Numbered from the stretch's first letter, positions 7,459 to 14,396 are shown. The stretch: 15,089 bases of DNA from JBEAOO01 sp041164825 (GCA_041164825.1 JBEAOO010000001.1:1-15089), one strand, 5' to 3'. The notes: generated from the letters alone by a model not told the origin. Translations and numbers: made by a program.

Positions 7459-8631
7459 TTACTTCAGCTTGCACTGCGCAACGTAGACGTCCTGGTGATT
7501 GGCCAGCGGCGTCTCCATCTGCTTGACGGTGATCTGGCCGCCTTCCTTCACCACGCGGAAGGCGTAGTAGTTCTGCACCGGCATGTTGTTGGTGTTGAAG
7601 CGGAACGGCCCGCGAATCGCCTTGAGCTCGGTGGCCGAACTGCGGACGGCGGCGGCGAACGCGGCCTTGTCCTGGATCTTGCCGCCCACCTTCTTCACTG
7701 CCAGGTCGAGCAGCTTGGCGGTGTCAAACGCCACGGCCGCATAGTGGCTGGGCGTGCGGCCGTACTTCTTGGTGAACTGGGCCACGAACTCGGCATTGCC
7801 CGGTGTGGCCAGCGCCACGTCCCAGACGGCGCCCGAGATGCTGCCGACGGCGGCGTCGCGCAGCGAGGGCAAAGTCGTGCCATCGACCGTGAACGCCGAC
7901 AGCAGCGGCGTCTTGGCCGACAGGCCCGCCTGGCTGAACTGTTTGACGAAGTTCACGCCCATGCCACCCGGGTAGAACACGAACACCGCATCAGGCGCAG
8001 CGGCCTGCAGCTGCGCAATCTCGGCCGAGTAGTCGGGCTGGTTGACCTGGGTGTAGACCTCGTCGAGCACCTGGCCCTTGTAGAAACGCTTGAAGCCGGC
8101 GATGTAGTCTTTGCCCGCTTGGTAGTTGGGGGCCATCAGGTAGAGCTTCTTGAAACCACGGTCTTGGGCGTAGCGGCCCATGGCTTCGGCCGCACCGTCG
8201 TTCTGCCAGGCCATCGAGAACACGTTCGGCAGGCAGCCGCTGCCGGCCAGCACCGACGGCCCGGCATTGGTGGCGATCGCCACCGTGCCCGAATCGACGA
8301 TGCGCGGCAGGCTGGCCATCAACACATTGGAGAAGCCCAGGCCGACGATGGCATCGACCTTGTCGCGGTCGATGAACTTGCGGGCGATCTGGTTGCCGAG
8401 CTCGGGCTTGAGCTGGTCGTCTTCGCGCAGCACCTCCACCGCCTGGCCGCCGAGTTTCTTGCCCAGCATCTCGATGCCGAGCATGAAGCCGTCGTACTGG
8501 TCTTGGCCCACCGCCGCCACCGGCCCTGAGAGCGGGGCTGAGAAACCGATCTTCACCTCGGCGTGGGCGGGCAGGCTACTCAGGCAGGCGGTGCCCACCA
8601 GTGATGCGAGCATGAGTTTGTGATTGAACAT
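7459..8631 (-). CDS. livK: Periplasmic binding protein of branched-chain-type ABC importer (LivK family, type I fold)
   Basis: A 390-residue precursor. A Sec signal peptide is visible: a lysine-containing N-terminus, the hydrophobic core LMLASLVGTACLSSL, and an AHA cleavage site after residue 24; the cysteine at 16 is not in a proper lipobox. The mature protein begins EVKIGFSAPLSGPVAAVGQD, the standard start of LivK/amide-type solute-binding proteins, and contains YQAGKDYIAGF and FVFYPGGMGVNFVKQF as in relatives tied to aromatic-acid transport. The ATG at 8631 follows a strong GGAGA ribosome-binding site about 7 nt upstream; the frame upstream lacks signal-peptide logic. It is 106 bp downstream of nagAb, across a stem-loop, and 3 bp before livH. 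By context it may bind salicylate, gentisate or another aromatic acid; leucine-type amino acids remain the alternative. Confidence 0.9.
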   Translation of the reverse strand: MFNHKLMLASLVGTACLSSLPAHAEVKIGFSAPLSGPVAAVGQDQYDGFMLGIEMLGKKLGGQAVEVLREDDQLKPELGNQIARKFIDRDKVDAIVGLGFSNVLMASLPRIVDSGTVAIATNAGPSVLAGSGCLPNVFSMAWQNDGAAEAMGRYAQDRGFKKLYLMAPNYQAGKDYIAGFKRFYKGQVLDEVYTQVNQPDYSAEIAQLQAAAPDAVFVFYPGGMGVNFVKQFSQAGLSAKTPLLSAFTVDGTTLPSLRDAAVGSISGAVWDVALATPGNAEFVAQFTKKYGRTPSHYAAVAFDTAKLLDLAVKKVGGKIQDKAAFAAAVRSSATELKAIRGPFRFNTNNMPVQNYYAFRVVKEGGQITVKQMETPLANHQDVYVAQCKLK

Positions 8632-8698
8632 GGCTTGTCTCCTTGTGTGTGTTTGAGGCCACCGGCCTGTGCGGCAAGCGGCCAGGTGCGTGGGCACG

Positions 8699-8724
8699 GT
8701 GCGGCCCGCTTGGCGGGTCCGCAC
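8699..8724 (-). other. Strong stem-loop between nagAb and the transporter genes
   Basis: GTGCGG (8699-8704) pairs with CCGCAC (8719-8724). The stem continues as CCCG (8705-8708) with CGGG (8714-8717), with one bulged T (8718) and a 5-nt loop. It lies in the only sizeable gap (106 bp) inside the upper part of the operon, just after the nagAb stop. No U-run follows on the minus strand, so a processing, stabilising or partial-attenuation element is more likely than a full terminator. Confidence 0.5.
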
Positions 8725-8737
8725 AGCGCCGGCTCGC

Positions 8738-9052
8738 TCAGGCGAGCTTCAACATCACGCGTTGGTTCTCGATGCGCACCGGGAAGGTCTTGATGTCTTC
8801 CGTGAGCGGCGCGCACTGCGCTTTGCCGGTGCAGACATCGAACCGCCCCTGATGCAGCGGGCACTCGATGAAGCGGCCTTCCAAAAAGCCGTCGCTCATG
8901 CGCGCAGCACCGTGGGTGCACAGGTTGTCGGTGGCATAGATCTCACCCTCGACCTCGTAAAGCGCAATCTCGCGCCCTTCAACGCGGATAGCCACCACAT
9001 CGCCCTCGATCACGTCATCTGCAGACGCTGCGTCAATCCAGTTGTCAGACAT
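8738..9052 (-). CDS. nagAb: Rieske [2Fe-2S] ferredoxin of the salicylate 5-hydroxylase
   Basis: A 104-residue soluble Rieske ferredoxin that passes electrons from the NagAa reductase to the oxygenase. The cluster ligands are C45 and H47 in NLCTHGAARM, and C64 and H67 in ECPLHQGRF, giving the CxH-x16-CxxH pattern of naphthalene/biphenyl-type ferredoxins. The end PVRIENQRVMLKL matches the family's final strand. I chose the start at 9052 (MSDNWIDAAS); a 20-residue extension to 9112 would be arginine-rich and run into nagH. It lies 8 bp after nagH, with a modest GAGG site upstream. The order reductase, alpha, beta, ferredoxin is that of nagAa-G-H-Ab in naphthalene/salicylate degraders. Confidence 0.94.
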   Translation of the reverse strand: MSDNWIDAASADDVIEGDVVAIRVEGREIALYEVEGEIYATDNLCTHGAARMSDGFLEGRFIECPLHQGRFDVCTGKAQCAPLTEDIKTFPVRIENQRVMLKLA

Positions 9053-9060
9053 GGCGCGCC

Positions 9061-9546
9061 TCAGATGGGGTAGATGACGGAGTTGGCGATCATTTCGCTG
9101 TCGTACACGCACAGGCGCGACTGCAGCTTCAGGCCCTCAGGCGTGCGCACCACCACGTCGCTGTAATAGCCGACGCTGAAGACGGTGGAGTCGCCGTCGT
9201 ACTTGGTGCGGATCACCGTGTAGTTGGCCTCCGACTGGATGCGCTCCACGCCGCCCTCGCGCGTCACCGCGATCACGCGCGGCGTGCCCACGATGTGCCG
9301 CTGGTAGTAGGGGTCGTGGTACATGGTTTCCTTCACCCCGTAGACCCGGTCCTGGATCATGGCTTTGCTCTCCAGCGCCAGCAGGCACAGCGGCAGCCCC
9401 TGGTCGAAGTTCTCACGCGGCTGCAAGCGGTAGGTGCCCTTGTCCACGAAGAAGTCGGGCCACTGCTCCCAGTCCTTGGAGTCGCAGACCATGGCGTAGT
9501 CGCTGTAGAGGTTCAGCAGCTCGAAGTAGGTTTTGAAATCCAACAT
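9061..9546 (-). CDS. nagH: Salicylate 5-hydroxylase, small (beta) oxygenase subunit
   Basis: A 161-residue ring-hydroxylating oxygenase beta subunit with the SnoaL-like cone fold. Family features are an N-terminal helix FKTYFELLNLYSDYAMVCDS, then WPDFFVDKGTYRLQPREN, and a late YSDVVVRTPEGLKLQSRLCVYDSE segment, close to the pattern of salicylate 5-hydroxylase small subunits. It has no redox centre and stabilises the alpha hexamer core. It starts 3 bp after nagG ends, with the ribosome-binding site (GGGGGAA) lying inside the last codons of nagG. The length equals that expected for NagH. Beta subunits are less diagnostic of substrate than alpha, so the salicylate call rests mainly on nagG and on the downstream gentisate genes. 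Confidence 0.92.
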   Translation of the reverse strand: MLDFKTYFELLNLYSDYAMVCDSKDWEQWPDFFVDKGTYRLQPRENFDQGLPLCLLALESKAMIQDRVYGVKETMYHDPYYQRHIVGTPRVIAVTREGGVERIQSEANYTVIRTKYDGDSTVFSVGYYSDVVVRTPEGLKLQSRLCVYDSEMIANSVIYPI

Positions 9547-9549
9547 GGC

Positions 9550-10815
9550 TTATTCCCCCATCACCTTGCGCCAGTAGGCGTACATGCCGCGAATCAGCGT
9601 CTCGGTCACCATGTGGTCGGTGTCACCGATGTCGTAGCCGCCCATCTCCAGCACCGTGCGGTGCGCGGGCTTTTGCTCAAAGCCTTCTTGCGACCACTCG
9701 ATCACCTCGCCGTCGTCGGCTGACACGAAGCCGGCCGGGCCAAACAGATTGGCTTGGATCAGGCGGCGCTCGGTCATCTCCGGCGTGTCGTCTTCGAAGC
9801 CGAAATGGGTCCAGACGAAATCGAACGAGCCGTGTCCGTTGGGCTGGATGTGGCGCGTCGACACGCTGTTGACCTGCTGCTGCAGGATCACGCTCGGGAA
9901 GATGGTGGTCATCACGGCGGTCGGGCCTTCCCACCAGGGCTCGGGCACGATGTCGAGCAGACGCGGGTCATTGACCTTCATCGTCTCTTTGAAGCTGTCC
10001 ACGCCGGCCACCACGTCGGCGTTCTTGCCGCCTTGGCCGCGCGTGGAAATCATCGCGGCATGGCGGAAGTGCGCGTCCATCTTCAGCTCAGACTTGTTGT
10101 CCGCGCGCCAGAGCCCAAAGGTGGAGAACCAGGTGTGCAGCAGGCCCGGGTGGTACGGGTCTTTGATGTTCTCCTGCATCAGCTTCCAGTTGCCCGGAAT
10201 GCGCTGGCGGCGGTAGCCCAAGATCTGGAGCTTGCGGCCGCTGAAGGTGCGGTCGAAGTACTGCAGGATGGTCGGGCCGAGGAAGTCTTCGAGCGGCTCG
10301 ATGTCGTGGTCAAACGAAGCGAACACCACGCCACCGCGCGAGGCCACCTTCAGCTTGGTCAGACCGTGGTCTTCGAGCTTGAAGTCTTTGGGCATGCCGC
10401 CGTTGACCTTGCCCTCTTGCTTGACGCCGCGGCGGAAGGGCACACCCTGCAGGTCACCCTTGAGGCTGTAGTTCCACTGGTGGTAGGGGCAGAAGAAGTC
10501 TTTGGCGTTGCCATTGCGCTCGCGGCAAAAGCGCATGCCGCGGTGCGCGCACACGTTTTCGATCACGTTCACGCTGCCGTCGGGGTCACGCACCATCACC
10601 ACCGAGCGCTCGCCGATCACCGTGCGCTTGAAATCACCGGGGTTGGGGATCTCGGCGTCCAGGCCCACGTAGCACCAGTGGCCCGAATAGAAGAATCGGT
10701 CGAGTTCCCGTTTGTAGAGGTCGTCACGCGTGTAGGCCCAAAAGGGCACGCGGCTCGAGCCTTCACCCGGCCAGGCCGGGTCCTTCGGAAAGACGGTGAT
10801 GGGTTGTTCGGTCAT
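9550..10815 (-). CDS. nagG: Salicylate 5-hydroxylase, large (alpha) Rieske oxygenase subunit
   Basis: A 421-residue catalytic subunit, nearly the length of characterised NagG. It adds one oxygen to salicylate at C5, giving gentisate. The Rieske cluster ligands are C89 and H91 (NVCAHRGMRF) and C109 and H112 (FFCPYHQWNY). The mononuclear iron site reads ENIKDPYHPGLLH: D219 is the bridging acid and H222 and H227 are iron ligands, with the third ligand an aspartate in SADDGEVIEW (D367 or D368). A strong AAGGAG site lies 7 nt before the ATG at 10815. It is 42 bp after nagAa and 3 bp before nagH. Related anthranilate or terephthalate oxygenases share the layout, but the gentisate dioxygenase downstream makes a gentisate-forming hydroxylase the best call. 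Confidence 0.93.
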   Translation of the reverse strand: MTEQPITVFPKDPAWPGEGSSRVPFWAYTRDDLYKRELDRFFYSGHWCYVGLDAEIPNPGDFKRTVIGERSVVMVRDPDGSVNVIENVCAHRGMRFCRERNGNAKDFFCPYHQWNYSLKGDLQGVPFRRGVKQEGKVNGGMPKDFKLEDHGLTKLKVASRGGVVFASFDHDIEPLEDFLGPTILQYFDRTFSGRKLQILGYRRQRIPGNWKLMQENIKDPYHPGLLHTWFSTFGLWRADNKSELKMDAHFRHAAMISTRGQGGKNADVVAGVDSFKETMKVNDPRLLDIVPEPWWEGPTAVMTTIFPSVILQQQVNSVSTRHIQPNGHGSFDFVWTHFGFEDDTPEMTERRLIQANLFGPAGFVSADDGEVIEWSQEGFEQKPAHRTVLEMGGYDIGDTDHMVTETLIRGMYAYWRKVMGE

Positions 10816-10857
10816 GCAGGGGTCTCCTTGCTGGGGTGTGTTGTTGTGAGGGCAGAC

Positions 10858-11844
10858 TCAGACGCCGCTCGGATAGAAGGCGTCGGCGTGGATGTGGTCG
10901 CTGGCGATGCCCAGCCCGCTCACCAGCAGGCTCAGCGCCTCCACCATCGCGGGCGCGCCACACAAATAAGCGCGCCAGTCGGCGAGCGATGCGTGGTCGG
11001 CGGCGATGGCATCGGTGACCAAGCCCGAGCGCATGCCGGGCAGGATGCTGCCCATGGCCACCACGATGTTCAGCGTCAGGTTGGGGCAGGCGGCGGCCAG
11101 CAGTCGCAGGCGCTCCACGTCGTACAGGTCGGCATCGCTGCGCACGCCAAAGTAGAGGTGGATGGGTTGCGTCATGCCGGCCTGGATGGCGCCGCGCACG
11201 ATCGACAGCACCGGTGCCAGGCCGGTGCCGCCGCCCACGCAAAGCATGGGGCCGGTGTGTTTACGGCGCAGGTAAGCCGTGCCCAGCGGGCCGCTGACGC
11301 GCAGCGTCGAGCCCACCGCCAAGTCCTCAAACACGTACTGCGTGACGCGCCCACCCGGCACGCGCCGGATGTGGAACTCCATCTCCGTGTCGTCCATCAG
11401 ACCCGTCATGGAGTAGGGGCGAATGTGCTCGGGCGAGAACTGCAGCGTGGCGTACTGGCCGGGGCTGAAGTCCAGTGGCTTGGCCAGCTTCACGCGCACT
11501 TTGCGGATGTCGTGCGTGGCCTCGTCAATGGCAGTGACCGTGCCTTTGACGATGCGCGCCGGGTGCACCACGACCTCGCCCACATCGGGCAATTCGATCG
11601 TGCAGTTCTGCGTCAGCACCGCCTGACAGGCCAGCACGTACTCGCCCGAGGCCGCCACGGGCCGCCCGTTTTCAGGCCCGCTGTTGAGCAACTCGCCGGA
11701 GATCACCTTGCAGCGGCAGGTGCCGCAGCGGCCCGACATGCAGCTGTAGGACACCGGCACCGCGTTGTCTCTCAGCAGCTCGAGCAGGTTTTTGCCGCTC
11801 TCTGTCTGCAAGCTCAGATTGAGCGGTTCGATGCGCAGTTCCAT
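10858..11844 (-). CDS. nagAa: Ferredoxin-NAD(P)H reductase of the salicylate 5-hydroxylase
   Basis: A 328-residue reductase that takes electrons from NAD(P)H through FAD and a plant-type [2Fe-2S] cluster to NagAb. The N-terminal ferredoxin domain has cluster cysteines C35, C40, C43 (SCMSGRCGTCRC) and C73 (LACQA). The FAD-binding domain carries RPYSM (142-146), and the nucleotide domain GGGTGLAP (204-211) with a later CGAPAMVEAL. The cluster-first order is that of NagAa/NahAa-type reductases, and the length is normal. As first gene of the minus-strand operon it starts 123 bp from the divergent nagR. The ribosome-binding site is poor (AAGGG only 3 nt from the ATG at 11844). In classical nag loci this reductase is shared with naphthalene dioxygenase; here only the salicylate hydroxylase subunits are present. 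Confidence 0.94.
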   Translation of the reverse strand: MELRIEPLNLSLQTESGKNLLELLRDNAVPVSYSCMSGRCGTCRCKVISGELLNSGPENGRPVAASGEYVLACQAVLTQNCTIELPDVGEVVVHPARIVKGTVTAIDEATHDIRKVRVKLAKPLDFSPGQYATLQFSPEHIRPYSMTGLMDDTEMEFHIRRVPGGRVTQYVFEDLAVGSTLRVSGPLGTAYLRRKHTGPMLCVGGGTGLAPVLSIVRGAIQAGMTQPIHLYFGVRSDADLYDVERLRLLAAACPNLTLNIVVAMGSILPGMRSGLVTDAIAADHASLADWRAYLCGAPAMVEALSLLVSGLGIASDHIHADAFYPSGV

Positions 11845-11880
11845 GGGCCCTTGGGTCGGAGTGGTGGTTGAACGGAACGG

Positions 11881-11886
11881 ATTCTG
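11881..11886 (-). promoter_or_regulatory. Candidate -10 element of the nag operon promoter
   Basis: On the minus strand CAGAAT lies where a -10 box is expected if the NagR site upstream is centred near -65; transcription would begin near 11874, giving a ~30-nt leader before nagAa. It matches 4 of 6 consensus positions. No good -35 box sits 17 bp upstream, which fits an activator-dependent promoter. Prediction by eye only. Confidence 0.35.
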
Positions 11887-11898
11887 GTGAGCCGATCC

Positions 11899-11935
11899 TT
11901 ATTCGTCGATAAAGGTGGGCTGATAACATCTATCA
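11899..11935. promoter_or_regulatory. Dyads in the nagR-nagAa control region
   Basis: Two short dyads lie side by side: TTAT-N6-ATAA (11899-11912) and TGATA-N5-TATCA (11921-11935). An outer 8-bp inverted pair CTTATTCG (11898-11905) / CGAATAAG (11942-11949) brackets them. The region covers roughly -25 to -75 of the predicted nag promoter, where LysR-type tetramers make their activation-site contacts. It is also upstream of nagR, so autorepression is possible. Confidence 0.45.
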
Positions 11936-11946
11936 CTGCCGCGAAT
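11932..11946 (-). promoter_or_regulatory. NahR/NagR-type recognition site
   Basis: On the minus strand, ATTCGCGGCAGTGAT matches the known NahR/NagR consensus ATTCAYRCT-N2-TGAT at 10 of 13 specified positions, including both invariant ends (ATTC and TGAT). It is 88 bp upstream of the nagAa start codon and reads in the direction of the nag operon, as in nah, sal and nag promoters. Salicylate-responsive binding by the adjacent NagR is inferred. Confidence 0.65.
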
Positions 11947-11967
11947 AAGACGGCACCCGGAGACCCC

Positions 11968-12891
11968 ATGGAATTGCGCGACCTCGACCTCAACCTGCTG
12001 GTGGTCTTCAACCAGCTGCTGCTCGACCGCAGCGTGTCGGCCACGGCCGAGAAGCTGGGCATCAGCCAGCCCGGGGTGAGCAACGCGCTCAAGCGCTTGC
12101 GCACGCTGTTGAAGGACGAGCTGTTTGTGCGCACCTCGCGCGGCATGGAGCCCACGCCCTACGCGATGCACCTGGCCGAGCCCATGGGCTATGCGCTCAA
12201 CGCCATCCAGTCGGCGCTGTTCAACCGCGACACCTTCGACCCGCTGACCAGCAAGCGCACCTTTCACCTCGCCATGACCGACATCGGCGAGATGTATTTC
12301 ATGCCGCCGCTGATGGACGCGCTGGCCACATTGGCCCCGGGCATCCAGATCAGCACGCTGCGCACGAGCGCCGTCAACCTGCGGGAAGACATGGAGTCCG
12401 GCTCGGTCGACTTGGCGCTGGGCTTGCTGCCGAACCTGCAAGCTGGCTTCTTCCAGCGCCGACTCTTCAAGCATTCCTACGTGTGCCTGTTCCGCCGCGA
12501 CCACCCGGTGGCCAAAGCGCCGATGACTCTCAAGCAGTTCTGCGCGCTCGAACATGTGCGCGTGGTGGCGGCCAACACCGGCCACGGCGCGGTCGACGCG
12601 CTGATGCAGACCCTGGGCATCCGCCGCCGCATGCGCTTGGCCGTGCCCCACTTCATCGCGGTGGGCCACATCCTGCAAAGCACCGACCTGATTGCCACGG
12701 TGCCGCTGCGTTTTGCCGAGCGCTGCGTCCAGCCCTTCAACCTGGTGACCTCACCCCACCCGGTGGACCTGCCCGAAATCGCCATCAACCTGTTCTGGCA
12801 CGGCCGCTTCAACCGCGATCCGGCCAATATGTGGCTGCGGCAGCTGCTGGTGAAGCTGTTTGCAGACGACAAGACGGCCGAACTGACTTGA
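11968..12891 (+). CDS. nagR: LysR-type regulator of salicylate catabolism, NahR/NagR family
   Basis: A 307-residue LysR-family activator. The first segment MELRDLDLNLLVVFNQLLLD is characteristic of NahR/NagR. The winged helix-turn-helix spans about 5-65, with recognition-helix region GISQPGVSNALKRLR (31-45). Further NahR-like blocks are GMEPTPYAMHLAEP, AMTDIGEMYFMPPLMD, LALGLLPNLQAGFFQRRL and FIAVGHILQSTDLIATVP. In that family salicylate binds the C-terminal co-inducer domain and converts promoter-bound protein to an activator. I placed the start at 11968, preceded by a GGAG site, because a longer frame from 11887 would include the operator region and add a non-family N-terminus. It is divergent from nagAa, the classical arrangement for control of the target operon. 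Confidence 0.94.
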   Translation: MELRDLDLNLLVVFNQLLLDRSVSATAEKLGISQPGVSNALKRLRTLLKDELFVRTSRGMEPTPYAMHLAEPMGYALNAIQSALFNRDTFDPLTSKRTFHLAMTDIGEMYFMPPLMDALATLAPGIQISTLRTSAVNLREDMESGSVDLALGLLPNLQAGFFQRRLFKHSYVCLFRRDHPVAKAPMTLKQFCALEHVRVVAANTGHGAVDALMQTLGIRRRMRLAVPHFIAVGHILQSTDLIATVPLRFAERCVQPFNLVTSPHPVDLPEIAINLFWHGRFNRDPANMWLRQLLVKLFADDKTAELT

Positions 12892-12919
12892 TGCTCCGTC
12901 AGTCCGCCAAGCCACTCAC

Positions 12920-12947
12920 ATCACGCGCCGTGATAAGCAACATCACG
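12920..12947 (+). promoter_or_regulatory. Inverted and direct ATCACG repeats upstream of the GAF/Fis regulator
   Basis: ATCACG-CGC-CGTGAT (12920-12934) is a perfect 15-bp dyad, and a third ATCACG follows at 12942-12947, exactly 22 bp (about two helical turns) from the first. It lies 29 bp after the nagR stop and 114 bp before the next start codon. It may be an operator of the downstream gene or, less likely, a weak 3' hairpin of nagR. Nothing else notable is seen in 12892-13060. Confidence 0.4.
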
Positions 12948-13060
12948 CTCGCCCCCATTGGCAGCGCGGGCGGCTTCTTCCAAGATACGGCGCCGCAGCG
13001 CTGGCACCGGGGCACACCGGGCGCTGTGCGACCACCGGCAGCCCCACGAGCGACACGCCC

Positions 13061-14347
13061 ATGATTTCACCCGCCTCCAGCCCGTTCTTCCACACCCGCG
13101 CCGACCGCCTGCAGCTGGCACGCAAACGCTATTTCGAAGAAGGCATCACGCCCGTGGGCGTGGTGCACGAAGCCATTTTTCATTCCTGGGCGCGATGCCA
13201 GCGGCTGCACAACCGCACCTCGGGTGAGGTGACCTTCCAGCCCGTCACCACCAGCCGCACCCACCTGGCCATGCAAAAGAGCCGCCACTTGCTGCAGGCC
13301 TGGCAAGACGAGTTGCCGCAGTTGGAATCGGTACTCAGCACCACCTCGTGTGCGGCCATGCTGACCGACGCGTCGGGCGTGTTGATTGGCGCCAGCTGCG
13401 CCGGCCGCTCGCACGAGCAGTTGATGCCGGTGGCCACTCGTCTGGGTGTCGACCTCTCAGAAGAAGCCGTGGGCACCAACGCGCCCGGCATCGTCGCGCG
13501 CACTGGACAAGCCCACGCGGTGCTGGGCAGCGAGCATTTTTTTGAAGTCGTGAAGGCCATGAACTGCGCCGCCGCCCCCATCCGCGGCGCCGATGGCCGG
13601 GTGGCCGGCGTGCTGGACATCTCCAGCGAAGCGTTTCCCTTCGGCTTTGACGCCTCCTCGGTGGTCGGCTTGTTCGCGGGCGCGCTCGAGAACCGCTTGC
13701 TGGTCTCGCAATCGAACAATCACCTGGTGCTGCGCCTGCAGGTTGCGCCCGCACTGTTGGACTCGCCCATGGTCGGCCTGCTCGGCATCGCCAGCAATGG
13801 CGAGCTGGCCTGGAGCAACGGCGTGGCGGCGCAGCTGCTGGGGCTGCCGGCCTCAGGGCTGGGACCGGAGCCGATGTCGGCCGAAAACGCACTGGGCATG
13901 CAGCTGCGCACGCTCGCCGCCATGCCGCGCAGCGGCGCACAAACCATCCGCCTGCGCAACGGTTTGCAGGTGTGGGTCCGGGCCGACATGCGCGCCGAAG
14001 ACGGCCACGCGCACGTCCACGCCGTGAGCTCAAGTGGGCGTGCAGCACAGGCAGCGTCCCCGTCGCGGATCGATGCCCTGGCGCCATCGCAGCGCGCAGA
14101 CGATCACGCGCCAGCCGACACCACAGGCCCCGTGCCGACGCCACACGACACAGCTGCGGCGGCCGCCACAGCGACAGATGCGCCCGCGCCACACGGCGCA
14201 TCCACCTTGCGGGACTCCGACCGCGACATCATCCAGCGCACCGTGGACGACTGCGGCGGCAACATTGCCAAAGCGGCCAAGCTGTTGCAGGTCTCGCGCG
14301 GCCTGATCTACCGCCGGCTCAAGGCAGGCACCGCAACAGACCACTGA
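13061..14347 (+). CDS. AcoR-like GAF/Fis-type transcriptional regulator lacking an AAA+ domain
   Basis: A 428-residue regulator. Residues 12-50 (ARKRYFEEGI...EAIFHSWARCQ) match the N-terminal helix region of AcoR-type activators. A GAF-like sensor covers about 85-212, with EEAVGTNAPG, GSEHFFEVVKAMNCAAAPI and GVLDISSEAFPF. A PAS-like segment follows (about 230-322), then an Ala/Pro/Thr/Asp-rich low-complexity linker (about 325-380), then a Fis-type helix-turn-helix at 385-424 (IAKAAKLLQVSRGLIYRRL). Sigma-54 activators of this kind normally have a ~240-residue AAA+ domain with a Walker A and GAFTGA loop between sensor and HTH; neither motif occurs. The protein should therefore bind DNA and a ligand but not remodel sigma-54 holoenzyme. 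The ATG at 13061 has only a weak ribosome-binding site but gives the family N-terminus. Its likely target is the GMC oxidoreductase gene 299 bp downstream; the ligand is unknown. Confidence 0.87.
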   Translation: MISPASSPFFHTRADRLQLARKRYFEEGITPVGVVHEAIFHSWARCQRLHNRTSGEVTFQPVTTSRTHLAMQKSRHLLQAWQDELPQLESVLSTTSCAAMLTDASGVLIGASCAGRSHEQLMPVATRLGVDLSEEAVGTNAPGIVARTGQAHAVLGSEHFFEVVKAMNCAAAPIRGADGRVAGVLDISSEAFPFGFDASSVVGLFAGALENRLLVSQSNNHLVLRLQVAPALLDSPMVGLLGIASNGELAWSNGVAAQLLGLPASGLGPEPMSAENALGMQLRTLAAMPRSGAQTIRLRNGLQVWVRADMRAEDGHAHVHAVSSSGRAAQAASPSRIDALAPSQRADDHAPADTTGPVPTPHDTAAAAATATDAPAPHGASTLRDSDRDIIQRTVDDCGGNIAKAAKLLQVSRGLIYRRLKAGTATDH

Positions 14348-14368
14348 GACGCATCACTCCCTGCACTG

Positions 14369-14396
14369 GGGCGGCCATGCCATGCATGGGCCGCCC
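14369..14396 (+). terminator. Stem-loop downstream of the GAF/Fis regulator gene
   Basis: GGGCGGCC (14369-14376) and GGCCGCCC (14389-14396) form a perfect 8-bp stem with a 12-nt loop, 21 bp after the stop codon. A short, interrupted T-rich stretch (TTGCCATTTT) follows, consistent with an intrinsic terminator of moderate strength. The stem is identical to the one after mutL at 202-228. Confidence 0.6.

Noticed and set aside
6508..8529. 673-codon open frame on + strand antisense to livH/livK
   Set aside because: Composition is typical of antisense frames (H, Q, R, A); no recognisable motifs; livH and the binding protein on the other strand are certain.
8632..8724. 31-residue extension of the binding protein
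   Set aside because: It would place arginine-rich sequence before the signal peptide; the start at 8631 has a strong ribosome-binding site and proper signal peptide.
9754..11871. 705-codon open frame on + strand antisense to nagG/nagAa
   Set aside because: His/Arg/Ala/Gln-rich translation with no domain logic; it is the antisense shadow of two well-supported genes in GC-rich DNA.
11887..11967. 27-residue N-terminal extension of NagR
   Set aside because: It would place coding sequence over the operator, has no family match, and the MELRDLDLNLL start at 11968 is the NahR/NagR N-terminus with a GGAG site.
12483..13064. 193-codon + strand frame overlapping the nagR 3' end
   Set aside because: Proline/arginine-rich out-of-frame reading of nagR that runs into the intergenic dyads; no domain.
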